The notes beneath the pieces are model-generated. The model did no database searches. It was given only the letters and a program-made list of their open reading frames with translations, and was not told the origin of the DNA. Position numbers and translations under genes: made by a program. Below, in pieces: positions 17,103 to 26,000 of a DNA stretch of 33,998 nt. Source of the DNA: Lentisphaeria bacterium (lineage in GTDB: Bacteria; Verrucomicrobiota; Lentisphaeria; Victivallales; Victivallaceae). The DNA lies in NCBI GenBank assembly GCA_017457105.1, contig JAFTIA010000091.1, positions 1 to 33,998 on the forward strand, read 5' to 3'. Positions within the stretch are counted from its first letter, which is position 1. Each line of letters opens with the position of its first letter.

Positions 17103-17130
17103 TTGCATAAAATGATTTTGACACTATATT
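17103..17130 (+). promoter_or_regulatory. Predicted promoter for the Gfo/Idh/MocA gene
   Basis: TTGCAT (17103-17108) and TATATT (17125-17130) are separated by 16 bp. The gene start at 17162 has AAAGGA at the right distance. Confidence 0.6.
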
Positions 17131-17161
17131 AGTTCTTAAAGGCAAACAAAGGAACTGAAAA

Positions 17162-18313
17162 ATGCGGGAATTCCGATTGGGTTGTGTTGGTCTGGGCGGT
17201 CGCGGCCGCGGTATGATGGAGTGGGTCAGTAACGGTATTGACAATATCAAAGCCGTTGCCGCATGCGACAATGATCCGGATAAATTCTACAAGCCTTTTG
17301 ATGAAGGCAACAGGCTCGCCCCCTCCTTTCAGGAACTTTTCCCCGGGGTGCAGTATTTCCGGGATTACGATGAAATGCTGGAAAAAGCGGATCTGGATAT
17401 CGTAATGGTGGAAACACCTGCCAACTGCCATACGGAATTCTGCGTGAAAGCTCTTGCCCGGAATATCCATGTGTATTCGGATATTCCCAGCGTGGCATCC
17501 CTGCCGGAAGCCGAAGCACTGTGGAAGGCGGGGCAATCTTCGGAAGCCATGCTGATGACCGGAGCCACCACCTGCGGCTGGGGTTTTGTCCATGCCATGC
17601 AGGATCTTTACAAACAGGGTCTTCTGGGAAAAGCCGTTTACATGGAGGCGGAATATATCCACGACTGCCGCTGTTTGTGGGAACGCACTCCGTGGCGCAA
17701 ACCCTCGGCTGAAAAGCCCGGCTACCCCATTACGTACTGCACCCATTCGCTGGGGCCGTTATTGAGTATTCTGGAAGAGGATTTGAAGACGGTCTGCTGT
17801 GTTTCCACCGGCAGTTTGACCACCGGTGTCCCGGGAGGGAATGATGTGATGTGCGCTTTGTACCAGACGCAGTCCGGCGTGACCATCCGCCATACCAACA
17901 GTTTCATCAACTGCGCCCCTGCCGGACACTCCTACCGGGTTTTCGGGACGGAGGGCTGTTTTGAACGGCTCTATGCCCGCGGGCAGGATAAGGGGCACAC
18001 CCGTTTCCGCTCCGAAAAACTTTATGCGGCAACCAATATGACCGAATTGGATGTGGACGAAAAACCGCTGAATGTGGACAAATGGACTTGCGACCAGCAG
18101 GCCATCAACGCCGGACACGGCGGTGCAGACGGCTATTTGTGGCACATCTTTATGGAAGCCTTGAGGAAAGGGGAAAAAACAGCTCCCATCGGCATCCGGG
18201 AAGGGTTGCGGATGACGCTCCCGGGGCTCTACGCCGCCGAATCCGCCAAACAGAACGGCAAAGTGATCCCCATCCGTTATCCGTGGGATGAAGACTGGAC
18301 CACCAGCTTCTGA
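17162..18313 (+). CDS. Gfo/Idh/MocA family NAD(P)-dependent oxidoreductase
   Basis: The 383-residue cytoplasmic protein has an N-terminal Rossmann fold (VGLGGRGRGMM at about 8-18, CDNDPDK near 37) and a C-terminal alpha/beta domain containing TYCTHSLGPLLS. Proteins of this family oxidise or reduce sugars and sugar derivatives, and some are glycosidases using NAD (GH109). The usual EKP motif with its catalytic Lys reads DIP here (Asp107-Ile108-Pro109), so that Lys is missing, while the later His of CTHSLG is present. The substrate is not predictable. It is transcribed alone, between its own promoter and a terminator. Confidence 0.85.
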   Translation: MREFRLGCVGLGGRGRGMMEWVSNGIDNIKAVAACDNDPDKFYKPFDEGNRLAPSFQELFPGVQYFRDYDEMLEKADLDIVMVETPANCHTEFCVKALARNIHVYSDIPSVASLPEAEALWKAGQSSEAMLMTGATTCGWGFVHAMQDLYKQGLLGKAVYMEAEYIHDCRCLWERTPWRKPSAEKPGYPITYCTHSLGPLLSILEEDLKTVCCVSTGSLTTGVPGGNDVMCALYQTQSGVTIRHTNSFINCAPAGHSYRVFGTEGCFERLYARGQDKGHTRFRSEKLYAATNMTELDVDEKPLNVDKWTCDQQAINAGHGGADGYLWHIFMEALRKGEKTAPIGIREGLRMTLPGLYAAESAKQNGKVIPIRYPWDEDWTTSF

Positions 18314-18326
18314 AAATACATTTCTG

Positions 18327-18364
18327 ACGGGACTGCATCAACTCAATGCGGTCCCGTTTTTTTT
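18327..18364 (+). terminator. Rho-independent terminator after the oxidoreductase gene
   Basis: The 12-bp stem ACGGGACTGCAT (18327-18338) / ATGCGGTCCCGT (18346-18357), with one G-U pair, is followed by a run of T to 18364. It separates two convergent genes, and the T run reaches the stop codon of the minus-strand gene. Confidence 0.85.
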
Positions 18365-19157
18365 ACAGAAAAAGACTCATACCGTCTTCTGCAATCAGGA
18401 CTTTACGGCTGTAATTCTGCTGACAGGCTTCTCTGTAATACTCCGGATCAGCAAGGATCTTGCGGCCGTGATGATAAAACAGCAGCGTTTCCGGCGGATC
18501 ATCCACCCCGTTTGAAAGCGTTTTACACACGCCCAGCGGATCATGGTGCCCGGTTTCCATAAGGAGAAGATCGGCACCGTCACGCAGAAAGGGCTGGAGA
18601 TCCTCAAGGCTTCTCACATCTCCGGAAAGCACGATCACCGTGCCGCTTTCCACCATGCGGATGCGGTACGAAAAGCTGTGCCATTCCCCGTTTTCAGCCT
18701 CGCCCAAATGAAGATTATGGAGTGCTTCCACCGTCAAATTTTCATCCTGATACACCACGCCATCCTGCACCTGGAAAACTTTTGTTTTCTGCATTTCCTC
18801 CCCGAATTCCGTGGGGGATGCGGCACTTAAATAATTTCTGATCTGCTGAACAGACGGGGCAAAAATGGCAAAATCGTGCTTCATGGATTGGCGGCACACC
18901 CACTGTAATTTTTGGAAAGTCCATACCAGATGCGGCACGCCGCCGGTATGATCCATGTGGGGATGTGTTATAAAAAGACAGCGGCTTTTCAGAAGATCCG
19001 CCCCGCCGGTATGGGCGGTATGGGCACAGCCCTCCCCTGCATCGAACCAGTAGAGAGAAGATGCTGTTTCCAGCAGAACCGATGTGTGATGCCGCCCCGG
19101 CATGGGTTCCGTCCCGGAACAGGACCCTAAAACAGTGATTTTAACAGAGCCGGACAT
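18363..19157 (-). CDS. Metallo-beta-lactamase-fold hydrolase (RNase Z-like)
   Basis: The 264-residue protein starts MSGSVKITVLGSCSGTEP. It carries the metal-binding motif HPHMDH at residues 65-70, DAGEG near 39-43, and later SGDVRSLEDL and METGHHD, typical of MBL-fold proteins close to RNase Z or phosphonate-type hydrolases. The frame is open for about 90 more codons upstream. That part is unlike protein and overlaps a good promoter, and GGGGAG sits before the ATG at 19157, so I choose that start. The substrate (RNA 3' end, phosphodiester or other) cannot be told. Confidence 0.8.
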   Translation of the reverse strand: MSGSVKITVLGSCSGTEPMPGRHHTSVLLETASSLYWFDAGEGCAHTAHTGGADLLKSRCLFITHPHMDHTGGVPHLVWTFQKLQWVCRQSMKHDFAIFAPSVQQIRNYLSAASPTEFGEEMQKTKVFQVQDGVVYQDENLTVEALHNLHLGEAENGEWHSFSYRIRMVESGTVIVLSGDVRSLEDLQPFLRDGADLLLMETGHHDPLGVCKTLSNGVDDPPETLLFYHHGRKILADPEYYREACQQNYSRKVLIAEDGMSLFL

Positions 19158-19200
19158 GAAAATATTCTCCCCGTGATTTTGAAGCGATCTTTTTGTAGAA

Positions 19201-19228
19201 AGTATAACATATTTTGCCGGAAAATCAA
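19201..19228 (-). promoter_or_regulatory. Predicted promoter for the MBL-fold gene
   Basis: On the minus strand, TTGATT (19228-19223) and TATACT (19206-19201) are separated by 16 bp, about 45 bp before the chosen start codon. Confidence 0.6.
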
Positions 19229-19371
19229 GATTCCGGCAAGATAAAATGGCGGGGTTGGTGTTTGGCGGGCTTCCGCTTGTTACCGTTACAGCGTTGCCCG
19301 CCATATCGGACCTGCACCCGTCTGCGCTGCACGGCGGCGGGCAATGCACTCCGTCACGCCCCGTCACGCCC

Positions 19372-19400
19372 TTGAAAAATCCCGTTTCCCGGTGTAATTT
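19372..19400 (+). promoter_or_regulatory. Predicted promoter for the GNAT-like gene
   Basis: TTGAAA (19372-19377) and TAATTT (19395-19400) are separated by 17 bp. It lies in the 371-bp divergent gap 19158-19528. That gap also holds a GGCGGGC/GCCCGCC inverted repeat (near 19264-19302) and a doubled CGTCACGCC near 19352-19370. I see no gene in the gap. Confidence 0.45.
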
Positions 19401-19425
19401 ACATAAAAATACGGCCGCATCCATC

Positions 19426-19453
19426 ATCCGGTTTACAAAACCGGAAACCGGAT
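19426..19453. repeat. Palindromic element in the leader of the GNAT-like gene
   Basis: ATCCGGTTT (19426-19434) is a perfect inverted repeat of AAACCGGAT (19445-19453). A further AAACCGG copy lies just inside and another follows near 19465. It sits downstream of the predicted promoter, so it could be an operator or an RNA hairpin. Confidence 0.4.
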
Positions 19454-19528
19454 ATGAACAGGATCAAACCGGTATCCCCCGCGGTTCCGGCAAGTCTTTT
19501 TCAACGGTAAACTTCTGGAGGAAAACAA

Positions 19529-20089
19529 GTGAATTGCGATTTTGAAATTTTTACACCGTCCACGGAAGAAGATTTTGCCGCCTTGTGGGAATTCAATTAC
19601 AGGATCTTTGCGGCGGAATTGAAAATGCGCCCGGAAAATCCGGAAGGATTTCTGGTGGATAAATTCCATCATAAAAATATTTACCGTGCCGCAAAAAGCC
19701 GGGACAACGGCTCCATTATCGGGATGATTTCCGCCCACTGGCAGCCGCCGTATTCAGCAGAAGATCATTTCGGCTCCGCCGTTGTAATGCCGCCGGATAC
19801 CGGGAAACTGGGGGAGATCCGCCTTTTTTCCGTAGCTCCCCAATGCCGGAAAACGGCGGTAACCACCTCACTCGGGATCACTTTATTGGAAGAACTTGCC
19901 AGACACGGCGTCACGGAAGTGGTGATTTCCGGGATCTCCGTACAGAAAAAGTTTTATGAAAGGCTGGGGTTTCAGGTGATCGGGGAACCTGTTCCCGCCG
20001 GAGATACCCTCCTCTACCCCATGCGTACCCGGCTGCAGCCCTTTCTGGACATGTGCCGGAAACTGCACTGCTACAGTTTGTGCCAATAA
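19529..20089 (+). CDS. GNAT-like N-acyltransferase
   Basis: The 186-residue protein uses a GTG start preceded by GGAGG. The pattern FNYRIFAAELKMRP near the N-terminus, a central GMISAHWQPP strand, GEIRLFSVAPQCRKTAVTTSLG near 100-121 (position of the acyl-CoA binding loop) and VQKKFYERLGFQVIGEPV near 142-160 are the usual order of a GNAT fold. The N-terminal part and overall form resemble N-acyl amino acid synthases more than small acetyltransferases. The classical QxxGxG loop is not conserved, so the acyl donor is uncertain. It stands alone between divergent and convergent genes. Confidence 0.7.
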   Translation: MNCDFEIFTPSTEEDFAALWEFNYRIFAAELKMRPENPEGFLVDKFHHKNIYRAAKSRDNGSIIGMISAHWQPPYSAEDHFGSAVVMPPDTGKLGEIRLFSVAPQCRKTAVTTSLGITLLEELARHGVTEVVISGISVQKKFYERLGFQVIGEPVPAGDTLLYPMRTRLQPFLDMCRKLHCYSLCQ

Positions 20090-20090
20090 A

Positions 20091-20117
20091 CATCTCCCGC
20101 ACAAAAAACGGGAGATG
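20091..20117. terminator. Hairpin between convergent genes, possible terminator
   Basis: CATCTCCCG (20091-20099) and CGGGAGATG (20109-20117) form a perfect 9-bp stem right after the GNAT-like stop and 13 bp before the end of the minus-strand gene. There is no good T run on either side, so it may act as a weak bidirectional terminator or an mRNA-stabilising hairpin. Confidence 0.5.
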
Positions 20118-20129
20118 CCGGTCTTGCAG

Positions 20130-21017
20130 TTACCTCCCGCCGAACCACTCCCCGGCGGGGAAGGCTTTGCGGGCAGAAATCATTTCTTCTGCGTGTTCTA
20201 TAAAATGGGCACATGCCGCCACATTGCGGAAAATCACAGCATTGTTGTCCACGGAGGAACGCTGTTTCAAAAAGCCGTAAGTTTCCTGGATCAGCACCAC
20301 TTTCTGCGGCAGTTTCCGGATCTCCCGGATGATGGCGGGCCAGTCCAGCACCCCCAGCCCGGGATACCAATGGCACTCGTCCACGCCATCATAATCATTC
20401 AAATGCATGGAGTTGATCCGGGGCCCGAGTTTGGCAATGATCTGCGGGCACGCTTTTGCAAATCCGCAGAAATGGTTTACATCGACACAAAACCCAAACA
20501 CATCTTCCGGCATATCTTCCAGCATTTCCTCCATTTCCGCAAGATCCCTGCCAAGACAGGTGCGGGGAAGATTTTCCAGATTGAACACCGCATTCTGCGC
20601 CCGGGCGGAATCCTCCAGCTCTTTCAGCGATTTCCGCAACCCTGCCATGTGTGCCGCACGGTCTTCTTCCGCAATGGGTTCCGTACTGGGGTGCAGAGTG
20701 TAATTCCGGCACTTGAGGGGAGATGTGACTTTCAGAAATTCCCGGATAAACTGTACGGAACTTGTCCGGAGATATTCATCCGCCGCCCCCACCGCAGTCA
20801 TGGCTCCGAAGGGGATGTGGATGCTCCCCACTTCCACATCGCCGCGCTCCTGCATGGCGCACAAAATTTTCACATCTTCCGCAAACCGGCTCATGTGCGT
20901 ACCTTCCGCACAGGAGTATTCGATCCGTTTAATGGCGGCAGAAGCCACAGCTTTCTGCCATTCCGGGTTGGCGATCTGGCAATCCGGACAGGACACAGCA
21001 TAACAATGCATGATCAT
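20130..21017 (-). CDS. Sugar phosphate isomerase/epimerase-type TIM barrel protein
   Basis: The 295-residue cytoplasmic protein belongs to the xylose isomerase-like TIM barrel family, which rearranges sugars or inositols at a divalent metal. Candidate metal ligands appear in the right order: Glu in NLENLP near 145, Asp and His in CVDVNHFCG near 178, His in NSMHLNDYDG near 205, and Glu in LIQETYG near 246. The AAAGAGG ribosome binding site precedes ATG 21017, with another ATG two codons on. It lies 19 bp behind the pseudopilin gene on the same strand, so it is probably cotranscribed with it. The substrate is unknown. Confidence 0.8.
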   Translation of the reverse strand: MIMHCYAVSCPDCQIANPEWQKAVASAAIKRIEYSCAEGTHMSRFAEDVKILCAMQERGDVEVGSIHIPFGAMTAVGAADEYLRTSSVQFIREFLKVTSPLKCRNYTLHPSTEPIAEEDRAAHMAGLRKSLKELEDSARAQNAVFNLENLPRTCLGRDLAEMEEMLEDMPEDVFGFCVDVNHFCGFAKACPQIIAKLGPRINSMHLNDYDGVDECHWYPGLGVLDWPAIIREIRKLPQKVVLIQETYGFLKQRSSVDNNAVIFRNVAACAHFIEHAEEMISARKAFPAGEWFGGR

Positions 21018-21036
21018 TCAACCTCTTTCTCTCAAA

Positions 21037-21861
21037 CTATTTCCCCTGCGGGGCACCTGCATTGTGCATATAGCCGGTGGCAATGGCATAAGTGGAGGTA
21101 CTGCCACGACCCGCACCGGATTCGTTGACGATATTGGCATTGGGCGGGCAGGGAACCGTGTAAAGATCCAGCCAGCTGGGATTTCCCACATGCCCATCCA
21201 TGTAAACCATATTGGTCCGGGCCTGCGCCTTGGGGGCAACGGTGGCCCTGCAGGAACGGAAATCTTCCGAACCGCCATGACGGAAGCCGAAAAGATAAAT
21301 ATTATTGCTGTATCCGGAATTGTATGTACACTGATTATCCCCCATGGAAATCGCCGCAGATGCCTGGGTGATATGATTGAGTTTGCGGTATTTCCCTCCG
21401 ATACCGACCCCGTTGGGATCCGACCATCCGCCGCCATGAAGATAGGCATTGATCCCGTAATGGGTCCCGTAATAGAATGTGGTTTCCGCCTGCCGGGTTG
21501 CCGTATCATTGGAGATAGGCCGCTGGGAGCCGGGGCAGATGAAAACACCTGTATTATCATAAGTGCTCTTCTTGGTCACGCCGAACATCCCCTTGGAACC
21601 GCCGGTAAAATCGCCCCACAGGAGCTGCCAGTAGTATTTATTCCCGAATCCACGGGAAAAGGACGGCAGAATAAATTCATTATAGGTGGCGGCATACATC
21701 TGTTCCGCCTGCCCAAGCTGTTTCAGGTTGCTGGCGCAGGACATGGTATGCGCTTTACTGCGGGCAGAGTTCAAAGCAGGAAGCAGGATCGCCGCCAGAA
21801 TAGCGATGATGGCGATCACGACCAATAGTTCGATCAGCGTAAAAAGTTGGATTCTTTTCAT
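21037..21861 (-). CDS. Type II secretion-style pseudopilin of the Lentisphaera/planctomycete kind
   Basis: The 274-residue protein starts with a very short leader and the prepilin motif [20 protein letters not shown], which forms the N-terminal helix, then [11 protein letters not shown] and [15 protein letters not shown]. Its C-terminal part contains RHGG and [10 protein letters not shown], the His/DG signature of the many pseudopilin-like surface proteins (DUF1559 relatives) in PVC bacteria. Residue -1 relative to the Phe is Leu, not the Gly normally required by prepilin peptidase. Such proteins are thought to be exported and held in the envelope; their job is not known. Confidence 0.88.
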   Translation of the reverse strand: MKRIQLFTLIELLVVIAIIAILAAILLPALNSARSKAHTMSCASNLKQLGQAEQMYAATYNEFILPSFSRGFGNKYYWQLLWGDFTGGSKGMFGVTKKSTYDNTGVFICPGSQRPISNDTATRQAETTFYYGTHYGINAYLHGGGWSDPNGVGIGGKYRKLNHITQASAAISMGDNQCTYNSGYSNNIYLFGFRHGGSEDFRSCRATVAPKAQARTNMVYMDGHVGNPSWLDLYTVPCPPNANIVNESGAGRGSTSTYAIATGYMHNAGAPQGK

Positions 21862-21919
21862 TATTGCCTCTTTCGATTAAGGGGTTCTATCAGACTGTAA
21901 ATCATACAGCAACAGGTAT

Positions 21920-21948
21920 ATTATACAATAAAAAAACGCCTCAGTCAA
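21920..21948 (-). promoter_or_regulatory. Strong predicted promoter for the pseudopilin-isomerase pair
   Basis: On the minus strand, TTGACT (21948-21943) and a perfect TATAAT (21925-21920) are separated by 17 bp. It is the closest match to the sigma70 consensus in the window. Confidence 0.75.
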
Positions 21949-21987
21949 GTGTTAAAAAAGAAAATCTATTCTTTTTTGAAATAATAT

Positions 21988-22015
21988 TTGACAAAAGATG
22001 GAAAAATATTATATT
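21988..22015 (+). promoter_or_regulatory. Predicted promoter for the DUF975/YciC-like membrane protein
   Basis: TTGACA (21988-21993) and TATATT (22010-22015) are separated by 16 bp, 38 bp before the start codon and back to back with the pseudopilin promoter. Confidence 0.65.
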
Positions 22016-22052
22016 TCCGGCAGAAGTCCCACTATTACAAAAAGGAGGATCC

Positions 22053-22928
22053 ATGGGTTACCGCTACGAAAAATTGAAGGACATTCCCCCCAATGCCGCC
22101 ATCACTGCAGAAGCCCGGGAGGCGTTACGCAACCGCTGGGCCGCCGCCGTGGGTGCTGTGTCCATGGTCCCGGCTGCAGTCTTCGTACTCTCCATCCTGC
22201 TTGGCATAGGTGCTTACGCCATTTTGAACAGCCTGATCTCCGGCGATGATTATCTTTCGCCCTCTTTTGTATGCGTTCTCATCCTCATTGCCGCGGCAGG
22301 CGGGGTGATCAACCTCTTCCAGCAGACCTACGGCATGGCGGTGATCCACTGGGTCCTGAACTTTCTGGACAGAAAAGATGTCGCTATTTTCCAATCTTTC
22401 TGGACAACGCTGCGACTCTTCGGGAAACTCATGCTGGCGGGATTGCTCATTACCCTCATCGTTTTTGGGAAAACCCTGCTTCTCATCGTCCCCGGGATCC
22501 TTGCCGCCCTGGATTACAGCCAGACCATTCCCTGTTTGATGGACGATCCGGAACTGGGTGTCCGGGAGGCTCTCCGCCGCAGCCGTGCCATCACCCACGG
22601 ACACCGCTGGCAAGCTGTCCGACTGGGCTTCCGGTTCCTCGGCTGGGGCATCCTCTGCATCTTTACACTGGGGATCGGGCTGATTTGGCTCTGGCCCTAT
22701 GTGGTCACTTCCGGAATGGTGTTTTACCGGGCCTGTATGCCCCAACCGTGGGAAGAAAGCTATGAAAAACTTCCGCCTGTCAAACGGCAATCCTGTATCA
22801 CTGAAAAAATCAGCTGGGCACTGGTGATTTTGTTTCTGCTTCTCTTTATTCTGGGGAGCTTCACCGATACCAAGAATACCGCACGGAAAATTGCGGCTGT
22901 ATACAGCGTAACAGAAACCGCCCAATAA
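22053..22928 (+). CDS. Polytopic membrane protein of DUF975/YciC-like type
   Basis: The start is ATG 22053 after AAAGGAGG. The frame is open upstream, but that part would cross the promoter. The 291-residue product has about five or six hydrophobic segments (near 32-57, 72-92, 127-150, 205-228 and 252-270). It also has the loop DDPELGVREALRRSRAITHGHRW, whose A-L-x-x-S-x-x-x-x-x-G-H form is typical of DUF975 and related inner-membrane proteins. No biochemical role is established for these families that I can apply here. It is a single-gene unit ending in a strong terminator. Confidence 0.75.
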   Translation: MGYRYEKLKDIPPNAAITAEAREALRNRWAAAVGAVSMVPAAVFVLSILLGIGAYAILNSLISGDDYLSPSFVCVLILIAAAGGVINLFQQTYGMAVIHWVLNFLDRKDVAIFQSFWTTLRLFGKLMLAGLLITLIVFGKTLLLIVPGILAALDYSQTIPCLMDDPELGVREALRRSRAITHGHRWQAVRLGFRFLGWGILCIFTLGIGLIWLWPYVVTSGMVFYRACMPQPWEESYEKLPPVKRQSCITEKISWALVILFLLLFILGSFTDTKNTARKIAAVYSVTETAQ

Positions 22929-22942
22929 GCCGGAAAAAAACA

Positions 22943-22983
22943 GGGCTGCTGCAAATCTGACCGATTGCAGCAGCCCCTTTTTT
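22943..22983. terminator. Bidirectional rho-independent terminator
   Basis: The perfect 12-bp stem GGGCTGCTGCAA (22943-22954) / TTGCAGCAGCCC (22965-22976) is followed by a T run on the plus strand (22978-22983). On the minus strand the A run at 22934-22940 reads as T. It ends both the membrane protein gene and the giant minus-strand gene. Confidence 0.9.
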
Positions 22984-23006
22984 ATCGGCTTTTCGCCATA
23001 TTATCA

Positions 23007-26000
23007 TCAATAGAAATACACGTTATCCCTGTAATCCAGCACACTCAATGTGCCATTTTCCAGAAAGACCATGCGCTGGGCTCCGGGAATATTCATCCGG
23101 TTCAGCCGCTTGCCGGTTCTGTCAAACACATCGATCCCGCCACGGTCAAGAATATAGATCTTCCCGTTTCTGACCAGTACCTGACGGGGTTCCACTGCCA
23201 GGTCCCGCAGATACCGGACGTTCAGCGAACCATCCAGAATCATCATCCGCCGCAAAGGATCCACGGAAACGATCAAACCCTTTTCCGCAGCCAGATCCGT
23301 CACCGCCGGTTTCCCGCCCAGATTCACCTGATGCAGCACCTTTCCGTACGCATCGAAAACCTGGATCCAGGAGTACATACCGCTGGATGCCGCCACCAGT
23401 TCCTGCACACCATCCCCATCCACATCCGCAAGAAGCATTTTATTGCGGATCATGGAGCTGAATCCAGGGAAATCCCGGTAGCCGATCTTTGTTCCCCGGA
23501 ATGCGACACTGCTGCTGTTGCGAACTGGATCCACGCCGTAAATATCGGCACTGCTCCCGGCCCGGGGACGGGAGGAAAGCATCCGTGTTGATCCATCCGG
23601 GCGCACCAGAGGCAGCAGCACTTCCTGTGTCCCCCAGAACTGTTCATAGCGCCGGATCACTTTTCCATCGGAAGAGAGCCGCTCCACGGTACATGCGCCT
23701 CCGGTATAGATCTCGCCCCCCATGGACTGGATGGCATACACCCCCGGATACGCGCCCTTGTACCAGTAATAATGCTTCTGTTTTTCAAAAGGCGTGGCGC
23801 AGAGCGACCGGTGCGTCCACAGGAGTTTCCCGGCTTCGTCATAGGCAAAAAGTTTGTCCTCCCGGGTACCGATCAACAGCATTTTCCCCGTGCCGTGCAA
23901 GCTCATGATACGCCCGGGGACCTGCAACTTCAGCAACACTTCCCCGGCGGGAGAAAGGACTGCCGCCTTCCCAAGACCGCCGATGAAGAGTGCGGGCTTG
24001 CCTTTGTAAGAAACAGCCTCCGCATAAGACGCCTTCACCCCGGTCGCCGTCACTTTCTTTGCAGCAGTTTCCGCCGCTTTTTCCTGCCTTGCAAAAGGTG
24101 CAAAAGGAACTCCCTGCAATGCGTTCAACGCCTTTACCGCTTCTGCCGTGGTGGGGTGCACAGTCATATTGAAATCATGGTCCAGCACCGCCGTTTCCCG
24201 TTCATCCACCCACACCAGACGGCCCTTGCCGAAAGGCGCAAACTCTCCGGCAAACGCCAGCGTTTTTTCCGGGATGTGCAAAAGTGCGGCATTGGCGTGA
24301 TCCTTCACCCGTTCCGCAGTAACGCCCTCACCAAGAACAGTGAAGAAAGTGTGGCTCTCCCCTTTTTTCAGGGAGGGAGCAATCCCCTTGTGCCAAAGCG
24401 TTCCCGCCTCCATCCCGGCGGCGGCGATCCCCGGGGTCTTCCCTTTTGCCGCAAAATCAAGCCGCCACAGCTGAATATCGTTCCGTACCTCCGCTGTGGG
24501 ATTCACCCGGAATTCCAGAACATGCTTTCCTGCGGCAAGATCCAGCCCGGCAAGGTTGACATAATTCACCGTTTCCGTCCCGGAGGAACTGACATTGATA
24601 TTCTGTTTCACCGTTTTGCCGTCCAACAGCACATCCGCAGAACCCGCACCGTAGGCCGTATTGACAAGCCGGATGCAAATATCCCCCTTAAAAGGGGCAT
24701 GCAGAACAAATCCTGCCCGGAATACATCCCCCGCCTTTTTCAGCCGGGCAATGCGGGCATTGTTGGCGTTAACGATTTCCCCGTCCGCAGAAAGGGACAT
24801 ATTGGCGGCAGAAATACTGTACGCATTCTGCCAGGAAATACGGTTTTCTTTTACCGATACCTTTGAAGTAACCGGTTTTTCCCAGTTCAGAAGGACCTGC
24901 AGATCCCCCCCGTCACGGGCAGTGATCCGGTCTGCGATCAGAGCGGCTTTCCGCTTTTTCAAAACCAGTGTCCGTTCCCATTCCCCGTGCGCCATATCGG
25001 GAACTGCACTTACATGATAAACCATGTTTCCGGCAGTCCCTGCCTTGCGAAGCCTTCCGGCAAGAGGCACATGCTTCTCTGCAACCCCGTTTTTGACGAC
25101 TTGCAGATAATTTTCGTATCCATCCAGATAAACTTTGCCGTTGATCCGCAAATGGTAAAGGGTATTCAGTTGATAAGGCTTCCGCCCAAGCTCGTTCACA
25201 AGGTCAAACATCACCCGGTCGCCGGAACGGTCCAGAGAATCCCGGTAGCCGGTATTGAGGGTCAGCCCCGTGTAAGGCTTCGGAAAATTGCGGCTCCGGC
25301 AGTAGGCTTCCGGCAGAGGAGCTACAAGCCAGCGGCCGATGTTTTCCGTGGGGATCCGCTCCCGGTCCCGGACGGAACGATAGGATTGCCCCAGCTTCAT
25401 GGTTTTGCTGGTACGGTCCAGCTGATTGGCGTAATAATGGAACTTGCCATCCCCGGTCAGGGCCGCCAGCAGACGGTGATTGTGGGCGGACATGGTGCCG
25501 TTGGCATCGGATGTCACCCCCGGTTCCCAAATGATTTCATAGACTTTGACCGCATTCATCAGCATCCCTTCCGGGTGCGGCTTCCCCTTCCCCGCCAGCA
25601 GAAGATACTGGGCAGGCTCGTTGAGCATACTGGAAGCAAACCAGCTGAATACAGTGGAGGCCGCACCCCAGGTGCCGCTCCGGAAAATGGGATCATGGAA
25701 GTGTTCGGCACACTTCAAAACATTTTCCCACACCGGATCCGGGTAATCCCGCTGCATATAACGGGCAAGGGCATACATCATCATCACCGACCACTGGGCA
25801 TGACGGTCCCCCACGATCCCTGCAGGCGGGGCATTGGCAATATCCGGATTATACCGCATATTGATATCCGGGTGTTTGATCTGTTTGGCAAGAGCCCGGG
25901 TCACAGCAAGGCGTTCCTCATCCGAGAACACATCCTGTTCTTCCACCAGATCCCACAGAAGGACGATGTAATGGCCCATATAATGGTACGGCGTGGACAA

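Noticed and set aside
17118-17130. TTGACA next to TATATT before the Gfo/Idh gene
   Set aside because: The spacing is about 1 bp; the TTGCAT box at 17103 with 16-bp spacing is the plausible -35.
19158-19427. N-terminal extension of the MBL-fold protein
   Set aside because: The extra 90 residues look non-coding and cover a good promoter; GGGGAG and the MSGSVKITVLG start support 19157.
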